34,086 bases of DNA. Source: Rhodospirillales bacterium 20-60-12 (GTDB taxonomy: Bacteria > Pseudomonadota > Alphaproteobacteria > Acetobacterales > Acetobacteraceae). The stretch is taken from the NCBI GenBank assembly GCA_002255495.1, contig NCAP01000018.1, positions 1-34,086 of the forward strand, read 5' to 3'. Below, in pieces: positions 33,267 through 34,086 of the stretch. Below the pieces are notes generated by a model. It saw only the letters and a list, made by a program, of their open reading frames with translations, ran no database searches and was not told the origin of the DNA. Numbering within the stretch: position 1 is the stretch's first letter; the number at the start of each line of letters is the position of its first letter. A program made the translations under genes and the position numbers.

Positions 33267-34086
33267 CTATGCGCGTTTCAATTGCGCAGCCTGATATATG
33301 GCAAGCTGGCTATTGCAAGCCGCCAGCAACCGACTTTGCAGCCCCAGCGCCTGACCCCGGGCCAATAAATCGCCGACAATCTGCTCCGCCTCGATCGCGC
33401 TGCCGGCCAATAAATCCCGATACATCGACGAGGTCATCGGCGAGTTTGGCGCAGTCAGCAGCGCCTCCACATTGGCCATGAACGATGCACGCGGGGCGTG
33501 GCCAGCGGCGCTGGCAATGGCCACGCATTCAGCCAGAAACGCACGGGCAAATTCAAGCCCGCCGGCTGCCGCTACAATTTCGCCGATCGACCCGCGCATC
33601 AGGCAGTTCACGCCGCCCAGGCTCGCCAGCATCACCCATTTCTCCCACATATCCTGCAGGATCGTGGTTGATAAGGCGGCATCAAAGCCGGCATTCTGCA
33701 TCTGCGCATCGAGCGCCTCGATCCTGCCCGTCCGCTCACCATTCATTTCGCCATAAGCGAGATCATGCATCTTCGCGAATTGAATAATCCTTCCCTCGGC
33801 ATCGAGTGTGGAAGCGATTTTACACACTCCACCCACTAGGGATTGGGCGCCAAAGCGCGCTTGAATCGCATCGACATGGCGCATGCCGTTCAGTACCGGC
33901 AAAATCATGCTCTGCGCCCCAACGGCCGGCGCAACATCATCAAGTGCGGCCGCCAACGCATAGGCTTTGACAGTCAGCAAAATCACATCAAACGGCGCTT
34001 TGATATCACCGGCCAAAACCAATTGCGGTGCCAGCGTAAAATCACCATGCGGGCTGCGCACCACCAACCCGCGCTCAGCCAAGGCG
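33267..34086 (-). CDS. 2-dehydropantoate 2-reductase (ketopantoate reductase), N-terminus beyond window
   Basis: The frame runs open to the window edge, so the N-terminal NADP-binding GxGxxG is missing. What remains (about 273 residues) has LLTVKAY and the PVLNGMRHVD strand of the Rossmann domain. The C-terminal helical domain carries the catalytic-type K in EKWVMLASLGGVNCLM, then ASFMANVEALL, SPMTSSMYRDLLAGSAIEAEQIVGD. This fits the PanE/ApbA family, which reduces ketopantoate to pantoate for CoA synthesis. Members of this family often act on other 2-oxo acids, so the pantoate role is not certain. The TTG at 34082 is not a real start. Confidence 0.88.
   Translation of the reverse strand, partial: ALAERGLVVRSPHGDFTLAPQLVLAGDIKAPFDVILLTVKAYALAAALDDVAPAVGAQSMILPVLNGMRHVDAIQARFGAQSLVGGVCKIASTLDAEGRIIQFAKMHDLAYGEMNGERTGRIEALDAQMQNAGFDAALSTTILQDMWEKWVMLASLGGVNCLMRGSIGEIVAAAGGLEFARAFLAECVAIASAAGHAPRASFMANVEALLTAPNSPMTSSMYRDLLAGSAIEAEQIVGDLLARGQALGLQSRLLAACNSQLAIYQAAQLKRA

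Overview
The window looks like chromosomal DNA of a GC-rich alphaproteobacterium. The best guess is the Rhodospirillales, and probably the Acetobacteraceae. The pointers are a Hint domain of the type common in that family, a DinB with the zinc-ribbon N-terminus seen in alphaproteobacteria, a ppx-rlmE pair, and glycosyltransferases carrying a 'YLxxxPDV' module. This placement rests on recognising protein families, not on a search. No phage, insertion sequence, integrase or CRISPR array was seen, so most of the window is ordinary core and accessory chromosome.

Layout. 16-1193 (-): a TusA-like protein translationally coupled to a class II-type histone-deacetylase-family amidohydrolase. 1255-3432 (+): a ROK sugar kinase, then DNA polymerase IV. 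3477-4492 (-): the MscL channel and a twin-CBS protein. About 450 bases without a convincing gene follow. 4939-7955 (+): two overlapping glycosyltransferases (GT2, GT4). 8009-8027: a hairpin between convergent genes. 8058-12335 (-): an RND efflux adaptor and pump with no outer-membrane partner here. 12429-13301 (-): hemF. 13403-14311 (-): an AraC-type regulator, divergent from an SDR-like gene, a SnoaL-like protein and a small secreted protein (14456-16618, +). 16750-18755 (+): a nickel/cobalt permease overlapping mtnP. 18744-24576 (-): a metalloprotease-Hint fusion, a cyclase-family hydrolase, an acyl-CoA ligase and a HAD phosphatase. 24727-26004 (+): a GabT-type aminotransferase. 26133-28559 (-): a YtrA-type GntR regulator, ABC ATPase, ABC permease and small membrane protein. 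28893-30631 (-): ppx/gppA and rlmE. 30772-30845: tRNA-Gln(CTG). 30909-33128 (+): a GNAT acetyltransferase and a diguanylate cyclase with a duplicated sensor. 33267-34086 (-): a 2-dehydropantoate 2-reductase cut by the window end.

How the genes work together. Stop/start overlaps or tiny gaps tie together the TusA/HDAC pair, GT2/GT4, permease/mtnP, ligase/HAD, the GntR-ABC operon and ppx/rlmE. The nickel permease next to mtnP suggests metal supply for methionine salvage. The GntR-ABC operon has a near-perfect palindrome in its leader that is a good autoregulatory operator candidate.

The most unusual structure outside genes is a modular family of palindromic intergenic repeats at about 26017-26136, 28740-28894, 31422-31568 and 33142-33262. 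Some copies reach into the 3' ends of genes. The most unusual protein is the metalloprotease-Hint fusion at 22219-24576.
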